This document shows positions 63,350 to 64,000 of a DNA stretch of 64,000 nucleotides, piece after piece. Within the stretch, counting starts at the first letter, position 1. Each line of letters starts with the position of its first letter. Position numbers and translations under genes: made by a program. Under the pieces are notes generated by a model. The model did not search any database and was not told the DNA's origin. It saw only the letters and a list, made by a program, of their open reading frames with translations. Source of the DNA: Pseudoduganella violaceinigra DSM 15887 (lineage in GTDB: Bacteria > Pseudomonadota > Gammaproteobacteria > Burkholderiales > Burkholderiaceae_D); NCBI RefSeq assembly GCF_000425385.1, contig NZ_AUDI01000015.1, forward strand, positions 124,001 to 188,000, given 5' to 3'.

Positions 63350-64000
63350 TTACAGCATTGCCTTCAACAGACGAGCCATTTCGGATGGATTCTTGGTAAC
63401 TTTAATACCGCAAGCTTCCATGATTTCCAGTTTGGCTTGTGCGGTGTCGGCGCCGCCGGAGATCAGCGCGCCGGCGTGGCCCATACGCTTGCCTGGAGGA
63501 GCAGTGACACCGGCGATGAAGCCGACTACCGGCTTCTTCATATTGTCCTTGATCCAACGGGCTGCATTGGCTTCGTCCGGACCACCGATTTCGCCGATCA
63601 TGATCACCGCGTCGGTGTCAGGATCGTCGTTGAACATGCGCATCACGTCGATGTGCTTCAGGCCGTTGATCGGGTCGCCGCCGATACCGACAGCGGAAGA
63701 CTGGCCCAGGCCCAGTGCGGTCAGCTGGCCGACTGCTTCATAGGTCAGGGTGCCGGAGCGGGAAACCACGCCGATACGACCCTTCTTGTGGATGTGGCCA
63801 GGCATGATGCCGATCTTGATTTCGTCCGGGGTGATCAGACCTGGGCAGTTAGGGCCCAGCAGCAGGGTTTTGGAGCCGGCCTTGGCCATGCGGTCCTTGA
63901 CTTCCATCATGTCGCGCACTGGGATGCCTTCGGTGATGCAGATGGCCAGATCCAGTTCAGCTTCCACGGCTTCCCAGATCGCGGCGGCGGCACCTGCGGG
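63350..64000 (-). CDS. sucD: Succinyl-CoA ligase alpha subunit (5' end outside window)
   Basis: The C-terminal 216 residues of SucD (full length about 290). Visible are [37 protein letters not shown], and the active-site phosphohistidine region [14 protein letters not shown]. It forms succinate plus ATP/GTP from succinyl-CoA in the TCA cycle with SucC, presumably encoded just upstream beyond the window. Confidence 0.95.
   Translation of the reverse strand, partial: PAGAAAAIWEAVEAELDLAICITEGIPVRDMMEVKDRMAKAGSKTLLLGPNCPGLITPDEIKIGIMPGHIHKKGRIGVVSRSGTLTYEAVGQLTALGLGQSSAVGIGGDPINGLKHIDVMRMFNDDPDTDAVIMIGEIGGPDEANAARWIKDNMKKPVVGFIAGVTAPPGKRMGHAGALISGGADTAQAKLEIMEACGIKVTKNPSEMARLLKAML

Overview
This 64 kb window is GC-rich chromosomal DNA from a betaproteobacterium, most likely Oxalobacteraceae (a Massilia/Duganella/Janthinobacterium-type organism). 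The inference rests on the pgk-pyk-fba-purC-purE-purK cluster, glutaryl-CoA dehydrogenase, type IVa pilins with sigma-54 promoters, GGTCAG/CTGACC palindromes at gene ends, and overall base composition. No database could be searched. Family names come from motifs and remembered family sequences. I recognised no rRNA, tRNA or CRISPR array.

Layout. (1) 0.3-5.5 kb: a minus-strand c-di-GMP operon (YfiR-like periplasmic protein, hybrid histidine kinase, REC-PAS-GGDEF-EAL-REC protein). (2) 5.7-9.1 kb: pncC, a UvrD-like helicase and a secreted metallophosphoesterase. (3) 9.1-12.9 kb: an accessory stretch with an IncP-type traL-traM pair stranded on the chromosome and a hipBA toxin-antitoxin locus with two 31-bp inverted-repeat operators, bounded by inverted copies of a short repeat. 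(4) 12.9-18.8 kb: an SmtB-type zinc sensor with its CDF exporter, an FKBP isomerase, thpR, tcdA, a hemerythrin-PdxH fusion and cfa. (5) 18.9-32.8 kb: an accessory block of about twenty mostly small plus-strand genes (endonuclease V-like, cupins, acetyltransferase, Sel1 repeats, SRPBCC, DUF1877, VOC, tautomerase, many unknowns). It includes an exported stand-alone Hsp70 substrate-binding beta domain and is interrupted by a large minus-strand secreted metalloprotease. (6) 32.8-39.7 kb: msrA, flavin reductase, gcdH, truncated globin, OmpW, a GDSL lipoprotein and a secreted alpha/beta hydrolase. (7) 39.7-47.3 kb: the housekeeping cluster pgk, pyk, fba, purC, purE, purK and a Sua5-type tsaC. (8) 47.4-57.4 kb: a solute-binding protein, a three-gene segment framed by 30-bp inverted repeats (AraC regulator, Tat-type hydrolase, VOC protein), azlCD, small proteins, a YheT-type hydrolase, BepA protease, moaC and an AGE-fold lipoprotein. 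(9) 57.4-64 kb: a PilZ/YcgR-like c-di-GMP receptor, six tandem near-identical type IV pilin genes, an FHA protein and the 3' part of sucD.

The strongest candidates for something undescribed are the six-gene pilin array, in which each copy has its own sigma-54 promoter, upstream TGTCA-type sites and terminator; the secreted Hsp70 substrate-binding beta domain; and the hemerythrin-PdxH fusion. A dispersed repeat family with a GGGGTCAGG core also recurs at gene ends and frames two accessory segments as inverted pairs. c-di-GMP signalling appears at both ends of the window (YfiR/kinase/GGDEF-EAL at one end, PilZ beside the pilins at the other), which fits control of surface attachment or motility. 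That link is inference.
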